From Salvia splendens (taxonomy: Eukaryota; Streptophyta; Magnoliopsida; Lamiales; Lamiaceae), in contig NC_056049.1 in assembly GCF_004379255.2 (NCBI RefSeq), forward strand, positions 15,732,063 to 15,796,062: DNA of 64,000 nt, given 5' to 3'. Below, piece by piece: positions 46,441 through 59,716 of the stretch. The stretch's first letter is position 1. Each line of letters starts with the position of its first letter. Below the pieces are notes generated by a model, which was not told where the DNA came from, did no database searches, and saw only the letters and a list, made by a program, of their open reading frames with translations. The translations under genes and the position numbers were made by a program.

Positions 46441-48057
46441 GAACTGTGGATTCCACGCTGAGATTCTTCGTGTCATTGCCACTAATAATGATAGTCGGAG
46501 TCCATATCTTCATAAAGTTCTCTGCATGTCATAATGATTATCCTCGTAGGATATTGTTGTCATCCTCGTGCTCCTTAGCAGGGTATGAAGATCATCTCCA
46601 TCGTGCTTCCACTTGCGCAAGATTAAACTATACTATTTTAAATCGCGAGTATGATCGCCCGTCGTTGCATGAAAATATCTCTTAGCATCGGTTCTTCTTG
46701 TCTCGCACCTTGACTTAAGCGTTTGCCTAAACTCTCATATTCTCGTACGTTTCATTGCTCGGAAAAGCAATTGTTAAGTTTTCAACTTAGAACTACGATT
46801 CGCGCGGTCAACTAGGCTTATATTTTAGGTACTCTAAGTTCACAACAAAATTCATCATCTCATATATCATCATATACTTCAATTTACGTCATTCATACCT
46901 CAAGATAAACACACCACATTTTCACATCCCATAGCAAAACACTTTCGAACTTCACATTATATTCAAAATTTTTGAAACAAAATTTCTTTACACTTTCACA
47001 CTTTCCAAATTTTTTTTTCCACATCTCAATTTTAAGGTAAAAGTTTTGACTCAAACTGAAACGTACTTTCGCATCAACTTTCATCACTCTTATAAAACAC
47101 TCCATAGAATGACACATCATACTTCGCACCTCATAACATACATAACATCACACTTCCATGGCTCAATTTTTCAAATGAAAAGGTAATTTTAATTTTTTTT
47201 TAAACAATTCATAAATACAACATTTTCTATTGATCAATTAATTTTCCCAAAAGAAAGAACTTTTCACAACATAAACATTTTTCCTCAATCAAACTCCACT
47301 AGAACAACTAGTCATTAATATTACAAAACATCAACCACAAAATCATTTTTCCATTTTTTTCTCTTTTACATATCAAACCATGCAAATCTTTCAAAACTCA
47401 TAACACATTTGTATTCCAAACAAAACACTCATGCACTTCACATATACGTTTGAAACAACATTTTTTTTTAAATTTTTTTTTTTCTCAAAAATTTCAACAT
47501 GCTCAAAACAACTCATCAACCTTCATCCTTCATGTAAAACACTCCATCATCCTATGCTCACATGCTTTTGTCATATCACTTACACACACATAACACATAC
47601 ATAGGTCATCATGCCAATCTTGCTCATATCTCACATACTCATACCATACCAATATCATGTTCGTACATACAACACGTGCTTAAATTATATTGTCATATTC
47701 CACATATTCATACTATCACGATATTGTTTTCACATAATACACGTGTTTAGATCATCATGCCAATCATGCTCACATTCAACTTCTTTATGTCATCACATCA
47801 TTTATTCACGAATTTCAATCATGAAAATCACATCATCACGTAATTACTTGCTCATGCATTTTTTTGCCCAAACCATCCTCATCATATCATCAATCTTATA
47901 CATCGTTATCATATTTCATCAACAACTTAAAACATACCTCACTCCTTGGTTGAGCGTGATGCTTTGGATGTTGAGCCTTCGTGATACTTTTAGTTTATGG
48001 TCTACTATTCTAGACTTAAAGTGAAAGAAGACTCTCGGACCAGAGCGAAAGAACGAA
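46441..48057 (-). other. E4 5' leader
   Basis: C-rich/A-rich on the + strand, with few G. It aligns with the interior of E3 (13620-15006), which indicates a shared leader. It includes long T/A runs near 47010 and 47465. No coding region is supported. Confidence 0.7.
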
Positions 48058-48069
48058 GCTCTGATACCA
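48058..48069 (-). other. Primer binding site of E4, initiator tRNA-Met
   Basis: Minus-strand TGGTATCAGAGC is an exact match to the standard site, three bases inside the 5' LTR end. Confidence 0.95.
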
Positions 48070-48072
48070 CTC

Positions 48073-51000
48073 TGTCACGACCGCCCATACAAGGGTACCA
48101 CAACGCGGCGATCGTGACCGACATGCATGGATAACAAATTTAAAAGAACATCTTGATTAACTTAAAGGAAGAAAAACAACTTAGTTTAAAGAGTTTAAAC
48201 TTAAAATTATTTTTTTTGAAAAGACATAAGGTAAAATACTTTAAAAAAGGACAACGGGAAAAATTAGCCTTAAGAAATACAACAACTAAAACTGAAGTTG
48301 AATAAAAACTTAACTTAAATCTCGAAGAATAAAATTTTCAAAAGACAACGTAAACACTAGTTTAAAACTCATCACCACCATACATGTTCAAACACAAAGC
48401 ATAAAGGAAAGATTAAGTCTTGAGTCATAGTTCAAGTTATAGCAGCGGAAAATACGGTTTAAGGAGAGTCAAGGACGACGCCTATGTATGACGACACAAC
48501 GCATCCTAAGTACTTAAGCCGGCTCAACATCCACCGCAACATCCCGCTCAACCTGCACATAAGAAAATAATATACAGGGCTGAGTACTTGTTGTACTCAA
48601 TGGGCTCATGCCGAAAACATTTTAATAATAGTTATGTCATCCATACCAGTGATCTCGAGTTTTATGTAGTAAGAAAATATCACGAGAAACACAAAAATAT
48701 TCAAGTCTGGCCAGACAATTTATCTCCCCACTTTTCACATCAATCCATCAATCACATTACAGTGCGACGATAGTGTGGCCACACTATTCGCCCACGAGAC
48801 CGGCCGACTTGCAAGGACGGCTCGCGATCCCACCAGTGTACACAGCCCGATAGGGTTTACGGCCATACTCAGACCCGAATTCGTTTCACAACACAGCCAT
48901 ATAGCCTAACGGAGTAAACTCATACGAACTAGGCATCAGGCACACAATCTCATAAAAAAAACAACATGGCATGACATAACAGTTAAACCACCCTTATATC
49001 TCCACATAATATTTTTCGGAAAAGTAAAGAAGTTTGAAAAGAAAGCCCACCTCGTTCGCTTAGCAATTCACAACCCAACTTAGCAACTCTCGATCCTCGA
49101 GTTCACGAATACACAACACCCTTGTCAACGACAACATAAGTCAGCCTCACACTTCAACATATTACTATGCATGCCCTATCGTCTCTCTCTCATCGTCTTT
49201 CTCAATCCCCCAACCCAACATACGTCAAAAAGGTGTAAAGACACACGTATCGCATTACAACTTATCACAAGTGCTTACACCATTTAGACATGTTCCTTGG
49301 ACATACATGCATCATACAATACTTTTAAACTTGAAAATAAGAGTTATTTTAACAAGGCAGAAAACTGGCAGAACTGCGCGACCGTTTTTTAAAAATTACT
49401 ACAAATTCACCCAACCTCAAAAGAAGCTAAATTTTGGTCACAATACAGAAGACACATTCAAGCTCATACATGAAAATTTTCACACCGAAATCACGTCATT
49501 TAGTCAGTCATATCACATATTAAACTCTCTGGTCGTAACATACAATTTCCGACAGTATTGCGCAGTTCATTTGAAAAATTCACCATAAATTCATCCGATG
49601 CCCAAAAAGGCTAAAAATTTAACACGACTCAGAAGACACTTCAAATTTCATATAGTTAAAGAATCACATCAATCGGAGATCATTTGGTCAGTCAAACAGA
49701 AAACGAAACATTCATGGCGAGAACTCACGTTTCTGGCAGATTTGCGCAGTCAACTTCAAAAATTTATTAAAAATTCATTTTTCGATAAAACAGGATGAAA
49801 TTCACACGAGACACAGAAAACACCTTTAAGATTACTCAGTAAATATTTCATAGCAAAATTCGTTCGTTTGATGGGTCAAATACAGATCATAAGTCACTGG
49901 TCGTGCATCACAGATTTCTGGTTCAAGTTCGAAAATAGGGTTTTTAAACTTCCACAACACAACCACCGATTTTTCATGCTCGAAAACACATAATCATGCT
50001 TACACGTTCCTCATACACATATTTGCACACAAACTCATATTATTCACCCAATAAATCGATCCAACTCACATGATTTCAAACAACAACGCAAAACAACAAG
50101 TTCTTACGAAGCTCACTTTCCCTCCCGTTAAAACTTGCGATCTATCGAACCTACACCCTCTACATGCATGTATGACTCAAGAACATGGTCAAAACGGATA
50201 GGATGATAAGAAGTGAGCAATATACCTTCTTTGACACAAAACGAATCGATAGAAACGATGGATGAAGCGATTCGTCGGAGACTCTCGAAAATAACTTCAA
50301 CGGATTGCAAGAACACGAGTTGGATGGAGGATTTTTGGAGATGGGAGAGTGGGGGAGATGAAAAAAACGTGTGGGGGAGGGAGAGAAGAGAGGGGACGAA
50401 TTTTTTGAGGTGAATGGGGGCTAGGGTTTGATTATTTGCTATTTATTTGTTAGGTTTAAAATCCCACACATAAGGAATTAATTAAATTGGGGGGAGATAT
50501 ATAAAAAAATAAAATTCCCACAATTAAAATAAAAAGTAGGCGTGTGGTTTGAAGGTGGGGAAGTCAAAATTTTGCTGATTTAATTACAAGGAAATATAGC
50601 AATATTTACTTGGAGAGAATATTCATAAATTAGGAAATAAAGGTGAATATTCCATAAACAAGGGAACAAAAATAAATTAAATCTCCAAGTAGGAAATAAT
50701 AGTGTAGTGGACGAAAATTTGAGGGGGAAAGCACAAGGAAATTATTTAAATCCCCAATTAAATAGAATAGGATTTAAATTATGTAATTTCTTTATAGGAA
50801 AAGGGCTCCCATAAAATTAGGAAACAAATAAAATATTCTCCAAAATTTATTGGAGGGGGCCGAAAAAATTAGGCTCAAGTAGCCAAGGCAAAAATCCCAA
50901 CTCTCTATTTATTTTGGGGTGAAGAAATAAAATATAACATGATTTAATTGGATTAAATTCAAAAGAAGAGAGTCCCTATTGGAGATTTTCGAAACTCCCA

Positions 51001-51345
51001 AGGATAAAAGGATGGAGTTCGAATTTCATGTAGTGTAATTTAAGGTCCATTGGTTTGGATTTAATTTGGAATAATGTCCCAAAACAATTAATTAAATCCA
51101 CAAAAAGAAGTACTATTTCAATAATTAGAGAGGGCCGAATTTTTCAATGAATTGACTTGAGAAAGAATAAATGCATGATCCTATTAATTATTTCCCCTCA
51201 TTGGAAAAAAATATAAAAACTCAAGCTCATCATTCACATTAACCACGACAATTTATTTCACGCAACTCACTTAATCACATAGAAACAAAAGTTTCATAAA
51301 TTCCAATAACGTATTAAAAGAGTCACAAAAGTTTGGTATGTTACA
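48073..51345 (-). repeat. E4 5' LTR (right)
   Basis: This 3273-base LTR is next to the primer site. Its outer end GTATGTTACA is followed by the GAAAA duplication. Confidence 0.93.
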
Positions 51346-51350
51346 GAAAA
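51346..51350. repeat. Target site duplication of E4, right copy (GAAAA)
   Basis: It matches 38957-38961. Confidence 0.93.
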
Positions 51351-51570
51351 CAAACAGGTCCTTACGGATCTATTTAGGTGATTATGCATTCGATTCCAAT
51401 TTCATGCAATTATTCCAGATCTATCATAGACTTGATCCATCATAGGATTGACATTATTCTAGACCTATCATAGACACGAAAAACAAACAGGCCCTTACGG
51501 TCCTTAGCGGATGGCGCCGATTCCAAACACGAAGACACGGAAAACAAACAGGTCCTTACGGTCCTTAGGG
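51351..51570. repeat. Copies of a ~33-bp GAAAACAAACAGG unit, one split by E4
   Basis: Copies lie at about 51473-51507 and 51534-51568, both GACACG, AAAACAAACAGG, CCTTACGGTCC. A third is split by E4: GACACGGAAAA ends at 38961 and CAAACAGGTCCTTACGG starts at 51351. The right D LTR lacks the whole insertion of this unit. Confidence 0.8.
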
Positions 51571-52942
51571 GTTTATATGATTGTTACCTCTTGATCCATC
51601 ATAGGATTGACGTTGCTTCCTGCACCACCTGGAGATCTTTGATTTATCGACCACGAATCTTCCATACTATTCCGACGTCCTTGATTATTCATCCTTGTGG
51701 GCGGATCTCGAACAATCAAATAAAAGTGATATAAGATCTAGGGAAAACCAATCACAAACACGAAATGGTGTTGATCTAATCCTACGAATTAGGATAGAAC
51801 ATGAACAAGAACCAAAACCCTAATTCTCCCACGTGCTAGGGCATGAAAACCGAGGCATGGGGAGAGGTAGGCGCTGACGACGGCTGCTAGGGTTAGGAGG
51901 CAATGAGTTGTGTGGTGTTGTGGACTCTAGGGTTTCCCATCTCTTTACTATTTATAAGTTTGGACTTATTGGGCTAGGATGGGGAACCATGAAATGAAAT
52001 AGATGTTGGGCTCACCCATTAGATAAATATCTAATTAAATCATATGACCCATGATTTAATATATTATCAATGGAATATTATTTTGTTCCACTAAAGAATA
52101 ATATTGAACTCCCATCTAAATCACAAAATTACAAATAACTTGGGTCCATTTTATTTTATAATATCTTAATCCGTCAATTTAATTCTTTGTCCGCTATATG
52201 ACTTGAATTAAATTAATTCTCCAAAGAGTTTTCTGTTTTGAAACTTTATTTATTATTCGTGGAAACAAATTCCAACTGTGCAGATTTCTGATTAATAAAT
52301 TCATTTTTCAAACACCTCTTGGGGATTTAATCATACCACATTGGGCACGCGAATTCTATGAAATAATATTCCAATACCTTCATGTTATTCAATTACTACC
52401 ACCCAAGATATCATATTTGAGTTACGTACAAACTCTCCCATATTGATAAGTCAGAGTGGCGTCTGTTTAAATAAACAATATTGATATTAATTTCATAGAC
52501 TAGAAAATACTAAAATTTCTAAAATATATTCTTTCAGTAGATAGCAATAAAGATGACATTTCGTATTAGATCTTTTCAATGTTTTACCACACCGGTGTTA
52601 CTAATCACTTCTTAGGTAAGGGAGAATTATCCCAAACACCGCAACCATACCAATAGTTAGCCAAAGCCTATCTAGGTTGTGAATACATTTTTCTTCTTAC
52701 TAGATCTGGCCAAGTCCCCTACTGGAAAACTCATGAGGATTCATCGAATTTCCCTACTTTGACCTTGTTAGTAAGAAGCCTTAGACTTGTTTATTATATT
52801 TCAATAAATAATCCATTATATTATATTATTTATTCTCATAATTAGGTAAACAAGTGGACGTGGCGTTTCTTGTACACATGCACAAGCTGACTGTACAAAG
52901 GCATGTACGCTCGAAGCATCTTTTAGTATACAAACCCCAACA
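51405..52942 (-). repeat. copia D LTR, left copy
   Basis: It is bounded TGCAATTATT ... ACCCCAACA on the + strand; on the minus strand it starts TGTTGGGGTTTGTATAC. The first bases of a primer site (minus TTGGAATC) remain at 51393-51400, then unrelated sequence. It is followed by Athila spacer at 52943. It aligns with 58521-59716, which lacks about 300 bases of it (near 51850-52170) but has the same right flank. Confidence 0.8.
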
Positions 52943-53448
52943 GGCACTTGTCACCTCACTGCCTCATGCGCCCTCCCAGTCGCAGCCTATGCCTGCAAAG
53001 CTGCACCGAAGGACAACCAATTCAAATTTCCTACCCATTCAATTACTTCTCTAATTCAAATTTCCCCCGCAATTTGCTAAGTATGGAAACAAAATAAAGG
53101 GATACTTAAATATATTTTTGGTCAGTACGCACTCCGAATATAATTTAAATTTTGGTCAGTATGCACCAAATATATTTTTGGTCAGTATGCACCAAATTGG
53201 AAACAGTATTGGTCAGTACGCACTCCGAATATAATTTAAATTTTGAAAAATACATTTTTGAATTTTCAAATCTGGTTACTTGCTTGACATTAAATTTTAG
53301 TCTACTGAATATTTACACTATTTACAGTCCTACCTTAGGTAATTTGAAATTCTACCTGGTCAGTATATGCAAATTCTTATCCTGAAACTAACCGGGTGGG
53401 ATTTCATATTCCCATCATGCTGATCATTAGGCGACATCAAGGTATGCG
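52943..53448 (-). other. E6 spacer between pol and env-position ORF, left copy
   Basis: It matches 17455-17900 of E2 (TGTCACCTCACTGCCTCATG, CATTAGGCGACATCAAGG). It includes an extra tandem TTTTGGTCAGTATGCACCAAAT (53140-53200, three variants). It ends at the copia B LTR. The same spacer is repeated at 59717-60110. Confidence 0.75.
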
Positions 53449-54926
53449 TGAAGTGGTTGGCAGCGGAAGCGTGCATCAAATTGATCACATAATAATTCTG
53501 ATCTTTTTAACAGATTATTTAGACAAAATCTATTCGCATAATTATCACATGTATCATGCTCATGACCTGAATTTAATCATGCTTTAGCGTATTTGAAACC
53601 TTAAACATGCTTACTACAGAGTTAGCCAATTTACCCCGTTAATTCTGAAAGAATCGAAGTTGGCTAGCGCTTTCTCCACGTTAAGATCTTGAGTGCTAAA
53701 CCACAAATCGTCTGACTGGTTCCCGGACTGTAAACTGATATTAGTGTGGGCTGATCTCATCAGAATACTAGGATTTTGATAAAGAATACGAAAATTGCTC
53801 ACGGAGGGAGCTAAAAAATTGTCCCTCTTGGTGAAAAAGAGGGGGACGAAAATTTTAATGAAAACAATGTGTATTTTCTATCTCATTTATTCTCCTATTT
53901 ATATTAAGTCACATATTGGGCTCAGACGGGGATCTATTAAAGAATTTGGATATGGCCTCGCCCAACTAGCTTCTTACTAATTAAATTGAACCTACAATTA
54001 AATATAAGCTTATATTGGAATATTACGAGCAACCATACAGAAGTAATATTGAACTGTCCATCAAAATCTGAAATTACAAGTATTCCGGGTTTCCATTTGT
54101 TTGTCGTTCATTTTCCGTGCTTAAGATAGAAACGTCCATTTATTAATTAATGTCTGCTATAAACTTAATTAATTAACATATTATTAACTCCAAGAGTGGA
54201 CTTAGCAAGAAACGCTTATTTAATATTCATAGAGTAATCAAACTCCGGCTAGCTAGGTTCCGAATAATAAAACATTATTTCGAGCTCCTCTTGTGGACGT
54301 TATCAAACGAGACTCACCTCGCGTACGATTCAATATAATAGCAATCCTACCACCGCTAGATATTAATCACCACTACCCAATATACCAGGATTCTTGGGTT
54401 GCGAAAAACCGGCACCTTTTGGTAAGTCAAAGTAGTGCATAATCAATACCGAATGCTCAATGCTAACGTACATTGATTAAGAAATTAATTATCAAGACCT
54501 CGTCTTTCAGTAGATAACATAAAAACTCGTCTTGCTGTTACATCCAATTCAGTCATATACCACACCAATGTCATCTTATTTCAGTAATTCTTAGAAATAT
54601 ACGGACTGACATTGCAATATTTCACGATAGGTAGTTTAGGCCTATCTAGGTTGTGAAATTATTTTTTTTCTTTGTTCAGAACTAACCGTGTTATCTTAAA
54701 GTGGACGACGCCCACAACCGTGTTCAAAACTAACCGTGTTACTAAAATAAAGACTTAGACTTTGTTACGTTGCTTATACATTTGAATATGCAATAAACAT
54801 CCATTAAATGTAAAACATAACAACATTATGACAAAAATAATTTGTTTCATTTCTTCGGAAAATAACATAAGAGTTTTACAGTATTCAATCACTCGAAAGG
54901 TGATTTCTATTATACAAACTCTAACA
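53449..54926 (-). repeat. copia B 3' LTR
   Basis: This 1478-base LTR starts, on the minus strand, TGTTAGAGTTTGTATA at 54926 and ends CCACTTCA at 53449. It is the only full-length LTR of this family here. The TATA box is at 53895-53903. GTCAGTTCTCC-type landmarks match 6086-7493 in order. Confidence 0.88.
53895..53903 (-). promoter_or_regulatory. TATA box of copia B LTR
   Basis: Minus-strand TATAAATAG is in the same position as in the copia A LTRs. Confidence 0.6.
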
Positions 54927-54995
54927 ATCTCTCACTTATACTCAAAACAACTTTCGAGTATACAAAATATAGGTGCACACATCTAATTCTCCCAC
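54927..54995 (-). other. Two polypurine tract-like sites, copia B
   Basis: Minus-strand AAGTGAGAGAT touches the LTR start (54927-54937). AAGTGGGAGAATT lies about 45 bases upstream at about 54979-54991, just after pol. The duplicated GTATAAGTG(G/A)GAGA context suggests an earlier duplication. Copia A keeps only the upstream one. Confidence 0.7.
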
Positions 54996-57890
54996 TTATA
55001 CTGAAAGCGAGTTGAGCTCTTGAATGAGTCGAACTCCCATCCCTTCAACATGGCGTCCAAACGGTTTCACCGCCAATACCTTTGTAAAAGGATCTGCCAG
55101 GTTGTTCTCTGACACATTCTTGACCACTTGTATGTCTCCTCTCTGAACTATATCTCTAATGATATGATACTTCCTCTCTATGTGTTTGCTCGCTTTGTGA
55201 GCTCTTGGTTCTTTCGAGTTTGCCACAGCACCAGAATTGTCACAATAGATGGTGATGCTCTTGGGCAGATTCGTAACCACACCTAAATCCATAAGGAAGT
55301 TCTTGAACTATACAACCTCTTTTGCAGCCTCCAAAGAGCGCACATTCTCCGCTTCCATGGTCGAGTCCGCGATGTATTTCTACTTCACACTCTTCCAAAT
55401 TACGGCTCCACCTCCTAAAGTGAACACACATCTAGAAGTAGATTTTCTCGAGTCTTGATCAGATTGAAAATCCGAGTCCGTATATCCCAAAGGACAGAGC
55501 TCACTAGAGCATAGTCCTTAGTCCGTTTAAGGTACTTGAGTATGTTCTTTACGGCAGTCCAATGTTCATGGCCCGGATTCGACTTATATCTTGCCACCAT
55601 GCCAACAACAAAGCAAATATCAGGCCATGTACAAAGCATAGCATACATGAGACTTCCAACTGCCGAAGCATATGGAATCCTTCTCATCTCTTCTATCTCA
55701 GATGGCGTTTTGGGGCACATCTCTTGATATAGACGGATGCCATGTCTAAAAGGTAAGAAACCTTTCTTGGCATCTTGCATGCTAAAGTACAGTATTGATG
55801 TGGGGTTCTTGAGACAAGCACAACATCCTCTTTACATGATTCCTAAGAACCTTGATCCCGAGGATGTGTCTCGCGTCTCCCATATCCTTCATCTCCAACT
55901 GGTTCGACAACCAGATGACAACATCTTTTTATTGTTTCCAATTAGAAGAATGTCATCTACATGTAAAACCAAGAACACAATATTCCCCTTTTCAACCTTC
56001 TTATAAACACAGCTTTCATTTGGGCACTTTTCGAATCTAAACTTATGAATAGTTTGATCGAAACACTGGTTCCATGACCTAAATGCTTGCTTGAGGCCAT
56101 AAATGGACTTCTTAAGCTTCCAAACCATGTGTTCATTGCCCTTCATGGCATATCCTTCGGGTTGTTCCATGTAGATGGTCTCCTCAAGACTCCCATTCAA
56201 GAACGCAGACTTAACGTCCATCTGCCATACATCCCAATCCATGTAAGCTGCAATAGACATTAGTATCATGATCGATTTGAGCATGGCCACCAGGGAGAAG
56301 GTTTCATCGTAATCGATACCTTTCCTTTGGGTATACCCCTTGGCCACTAGTCTTGCCTTAAAGACTTTAACTCGTCCATCGGGTCCACGTTTACGTTTGT
56401 ATATCCACTTGCTCCCAATGGCAGTACAACCTTCGGGTAGGACGGACAAATCGTACACGTCTTTTTCTATCATAGATTGTAGTTCTGAATCCATTGCTTT
56501 CTCCCATTCGCAATGATCGACATCTGCATGCGCCTTTGCAAAGTTCCAGGGATCTAATACATTGTTGTCCGAGGAGTGATCCGTAGATTTCCCAAAATTA
56601 ATGTATCTATCTGGCTGTTGAGAGACCCTCCCACTGCGGTGCGGCACTACAATACTTGGAGTTGAAGTTGAAATTTCGGGAATTGTTTATACAGTAGGTA
56701 CGGGTTCTTGGTTAATGGAACTTGTGACAGAAGTTAGATCGTCAAGAGCCACTTCACTACTGGGTTTATGATTCATTATATAATCTTCCTCTAAGAATGT
56801 CGCGTGAGTACTCACAATGACTTTCTTGTCTCGGAGACTTTAGAATTCATAAGATTTTGATCCTCTAGGGTACCCTATAAACACACATACCTCCGTCCTT
56901 GATCCCAGCTTAGTTGGATCCTTTTCCAATACATGAGTCGGGCAACCCCAAATCTTGAGATGTGCTAGATTAGGCTTGCGCCCAGTCCACAACTCATAAG
57001 GAGTAGTAGGTATGGATTTTGATGGTAAGTTGTCTAAAATATGACTTGGAGAAAACAAGGCATGTCCCCAAAACAAAATAGGTAGCCGTGCAAAACTCAT
57101 TATCGACCGGACCATTTTCAACAAGGTCCTATTTCTTCATTCAGCAACGCCGTTCTGCTGGGGCGTGCCCGGCGCAGTCAGTTGGGATTCAATTACCGCC
57201 ACGAATAAGTAGTCCAAAAACTCGGCACTGAGGTATTCGCCTTCGCGATCAGATCGTAGGCTCTTGATACTCTTTCCATGATACGTCTCCACATATGCCT
57301 TAAACTCTTTGAACTTGTCAAAAGATTCAGACTTGTGGCGAATCAAATAGACATATCCGATTTTCGAGAAGTCATCAATAAAAGTGATGAAGTATCGAAA
57401 ACCACCTCTTGCCTCTGTTGACATTGGTCCACATATATCGGTATGAACGAGCTCAAGTACTTCCTTGGCCCTATTGCCCTTAGTATTAAAAGATCTCTTG
57501 GTCATCTTGCTTTCTAAGCATGATTCACACTTATGAAAAGGTTCCTTCTATAGACCTTTAATAAGGTCTTGTTCCACAAGAGAATGGATCCTCCTTTCAT
57601 TGGCATGACCAAGTCTAAGGTGCCATAAGTACGTTTCGTTCATTGAACTTGAAGGTGCTTTTCTTTTCATTGAAATTTTCGATGTTGTATTGAGTTCTGA
57701 TTTGCGATTATTAAACTGTGTAGATGTGATTGTGTACAGATTGTTTTCCATGATACCACGACAGATATAAGAACCACCTTTCTTAATAACACAATTGTCA
57801 TTAAAAGAAATCGAATATCCATCAAAAACCAATTTAGAAACTGAAATTAAATTTCTTCTAAAAGAAGGTATCAACAAAACACATCTAGGT
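54996..57890 (-). pseudogene. copia B pol: protease end, integrase, RT, RNase H
   Basis: 57877-57548 is the protease end and pre-integrase region (IPSFRRNLISVSKLVFDGY; YLWHLRLGHANERRIHSL with the zinc His residues). 57505-57137 is the integrase core: ELVHTDICGPMSTEARGG, SLRSDREGEYLSAEF and PGTPQQNGVAE, with all three acidic residues; a stop follows the Glu. 57124-56840 is the integrase tail (VCVFIGYPRGSKSYEF). 56647-55889 is RT (DYDETFSLVAMLKSI, HVDDILLIGNN). 55780-54996 is RNase H ([45 protein letters not shown]). Stops and frameshifts near 57540, 57137, 56838, 56690, 55890 and 55480 break it. It is longer than the copia A remnant because integrase is retained. Confidence 0.9.
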
Positions 57891-57904
57891 TTTATCCTTG
57901 TGTT

Positions 57905-58500
57905 CCTTTTTTAATTTTCGATCTTAAATCTTAATTAGTCGTTTCTCAATTGTAGCAATCTTTTATGTTCACACAAATATGCTCATTTAAATTTCAAGCT
58001 CTTAGCAATATAAATTGTTCTAGCATATTAAGAACATAAAACTATAGATCTATGAATACTTGCTTCGATATAGAATATTCTTATGAAAAACTTGAATAAA
58101 ATTCAAGATTCATCATATTCTTTCATCGATCCAAGTATTCAATCATGGACAACTTTATTTCTTGATTCAAACACATATATTCGCGTAAACACATACATAT
58201 ATATATAATCATTCAAACATATAATCTAGTATATATTACTTAGAATATATAGATCTAATGATGTTCATCATAGATCTAGAATATTTTATAGATCTTAGGA
58301 TGTAAATCCAACAATCTCAATATTCAATCATCGATCTAGAGCATCATATCATAGATCCGAAAATATAATCAAGAAAAACAAAGATCCAATACATATTATA
58401 AACATGTAACATGTAATTGCATTATTTTTTAAAATCCCAAGTTTTCACACTAATTTTTCAAAAAATTCAATTAATCAAATACATAACCAGAGCCTAAAAT
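57905..58500 (-). other. copia D leader
   Basis: An AT-rich stretch between the D primer site and the copia B pol, with repeated TAGATCTA/ATAGATC words. It should be the 5' leader of copia D. No gag was recognised. Confidence 0.55.
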
Positions 58501-58515
58501 TGGCTCTGATTCCAA
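58501..58515 (-). other. Primer binding site of copia D, initiator tRNA-Met
   Basis: Minus-strand TTGGAATCAGAGCCA has one mismatch to TTGGTATCAGAGCCA. It lies five bases from the LTR end at 58521. Confidence 0.8.
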
Positions 58516-58520
58516 TTTCA

Positions 58521-59716
58521 TGCAATTATTCTAGATCTATAGATGAACACATCAAATAAACACGTAGACATGAAATTTGACGTTTATATGATTGTTACCT
58601 CTTTATCCATCATAGGATTGATGTTGCTTCCTGCACCACCCGTAGTTCCTTAATTTATCGACCACGAATCTTCCATACTATTCCCACGTCCTTGATTATT
58701 CATCCGTGTGGGCTGATCTCGAACAATCTAATAAAAGTGATATGAGATCTGGGGAAAACCAATCACAAACACGAAATTGTCTTGATTTAATCCTATGAAT
58801 TAGGATAGAACAAGAACAAGAACAAGAACCAAAACCCTAACTCTCCCACGTGCTAGGGTTAGGAGGGAGTGAGTTGTGTGGTGTTGTGCATTCTAGGGTT
58901 TCCCATCTCTTCACTATTTCCCACGTTTAAGATTATCTTAATCCGTCAATTTAATTCTTTGTCTGCTATATGACTTGAATTAAATTACTTATCCAAAGAG
59001 TTTGCTTGTTTGAAACTTTATTTATTATTCATGGAAACAAATTCCAACTGCGCAGATTTATGAATAATAAATTCTTTTTTTAAACACCTCATGGGGATTT
59101 AATCATACTATACTGGACATGCGAATTCTATGAAATAGTATTCCAATACCTTCATGTTATTCAATTACTACCACTCAAGATATCATGTTTGAGTTACGTA
59201 CAAGCTCTCCCATATTGATAAGTCAGAGTGGCGTCTGATTAAATAAACAATATTGATATTAATTTCGTAGACTAGAAAATACTAAAATTTCTAAAATATA
59301 TTCTTTCAGTAGATAGCAATAAAGATGACATTTCGTATTAGATCTTTTCAATGCTTTACCACACCGTTGTTACTAATCTCTTCTTAGGTAATGGAGAATT
59401 ATCACAAACATCGCAACCATACCAATAGGTAGCTAAAGCCTATCTAGGTTGTGAATACGTATTTCTTCTTACTAGATCTAGCCAAGTCCCCTACTGGAAA
59501 ACTCATGAGGATTCATCGAATTTTCCTACTTTGACCTTCTTAGTAAAAAAAGCCTTAGACTTGTTTATTATATTTCAATAAATAAACCATTATATTATAT
59601 TATTTATTCTCATAATTAGGTAAACAAGTAGACGTGGCGTTTCTCGTATACATACACAAGCTGACTGTACAAAGTTATGTACGCCCAAAACATCTTTTTG
59701 TATACAAACCCCAACA
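58521..59716 (-). repeat. copia D 5' LTR, right copy, internally deleted
   Basis: This 1196-base copy is TGCAATTATT ... CCCCAACA on the + strand. Relative to 51405-52942 it lacks two segments (about 60 and 250 bases) in the middle, where the left copy has a TATTTATA box. It lies next to the primer site and is followed by the same Athila spacer as the left copy. Confidence 0.82.

Larger units (their letters stand above)
38962..51345 (-). mobile_element. E4: Tekay/Del-type chromovirus with damaged pol and no gag
   Basis: The element is 12.4 kb. LTRs of 3.28 kb flank an interior of 5.8 kb. On the minus strand the LTR starts TGTAACATACC and ends CGTGACA. The primer site is initiator Met (48058-48069) and the polypurine tract is strong (42245-42257). 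Pol (45427-42289) ends in a chromodomain, which places it with the Tekay/Del chromoviruses. Gag and the front of protease are absent. GAAAA flanks both ends. It is the largest single insertion after E1. Confidence 0.95.
53449..57904 (-). mobile_element. Ty1/copia element B, 5'-truncated
   Basis: The 3' LTR (53449-54926), polypurine tract and pol (54996-57890) are in minus-strand order, of the same family as copia A. Pol breaks off within protease near 57900, where the leader of copia D begins. Gag, leader, primer site and 5' LTR of B are missing. It sits in Athila spacer DNA (flank ATGCG at 53444-53448); the matching flank on the other side was not found. Confidence 0.88.

Noticed and set aside
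41072..50413. Repeated small frame (41072-41272 and 50213-50413) as a conserved gene
   Set aside because: The two copies are the same place in the two E4 LTRs. Conservation reflects LTR identity, and the frame differs at its end.
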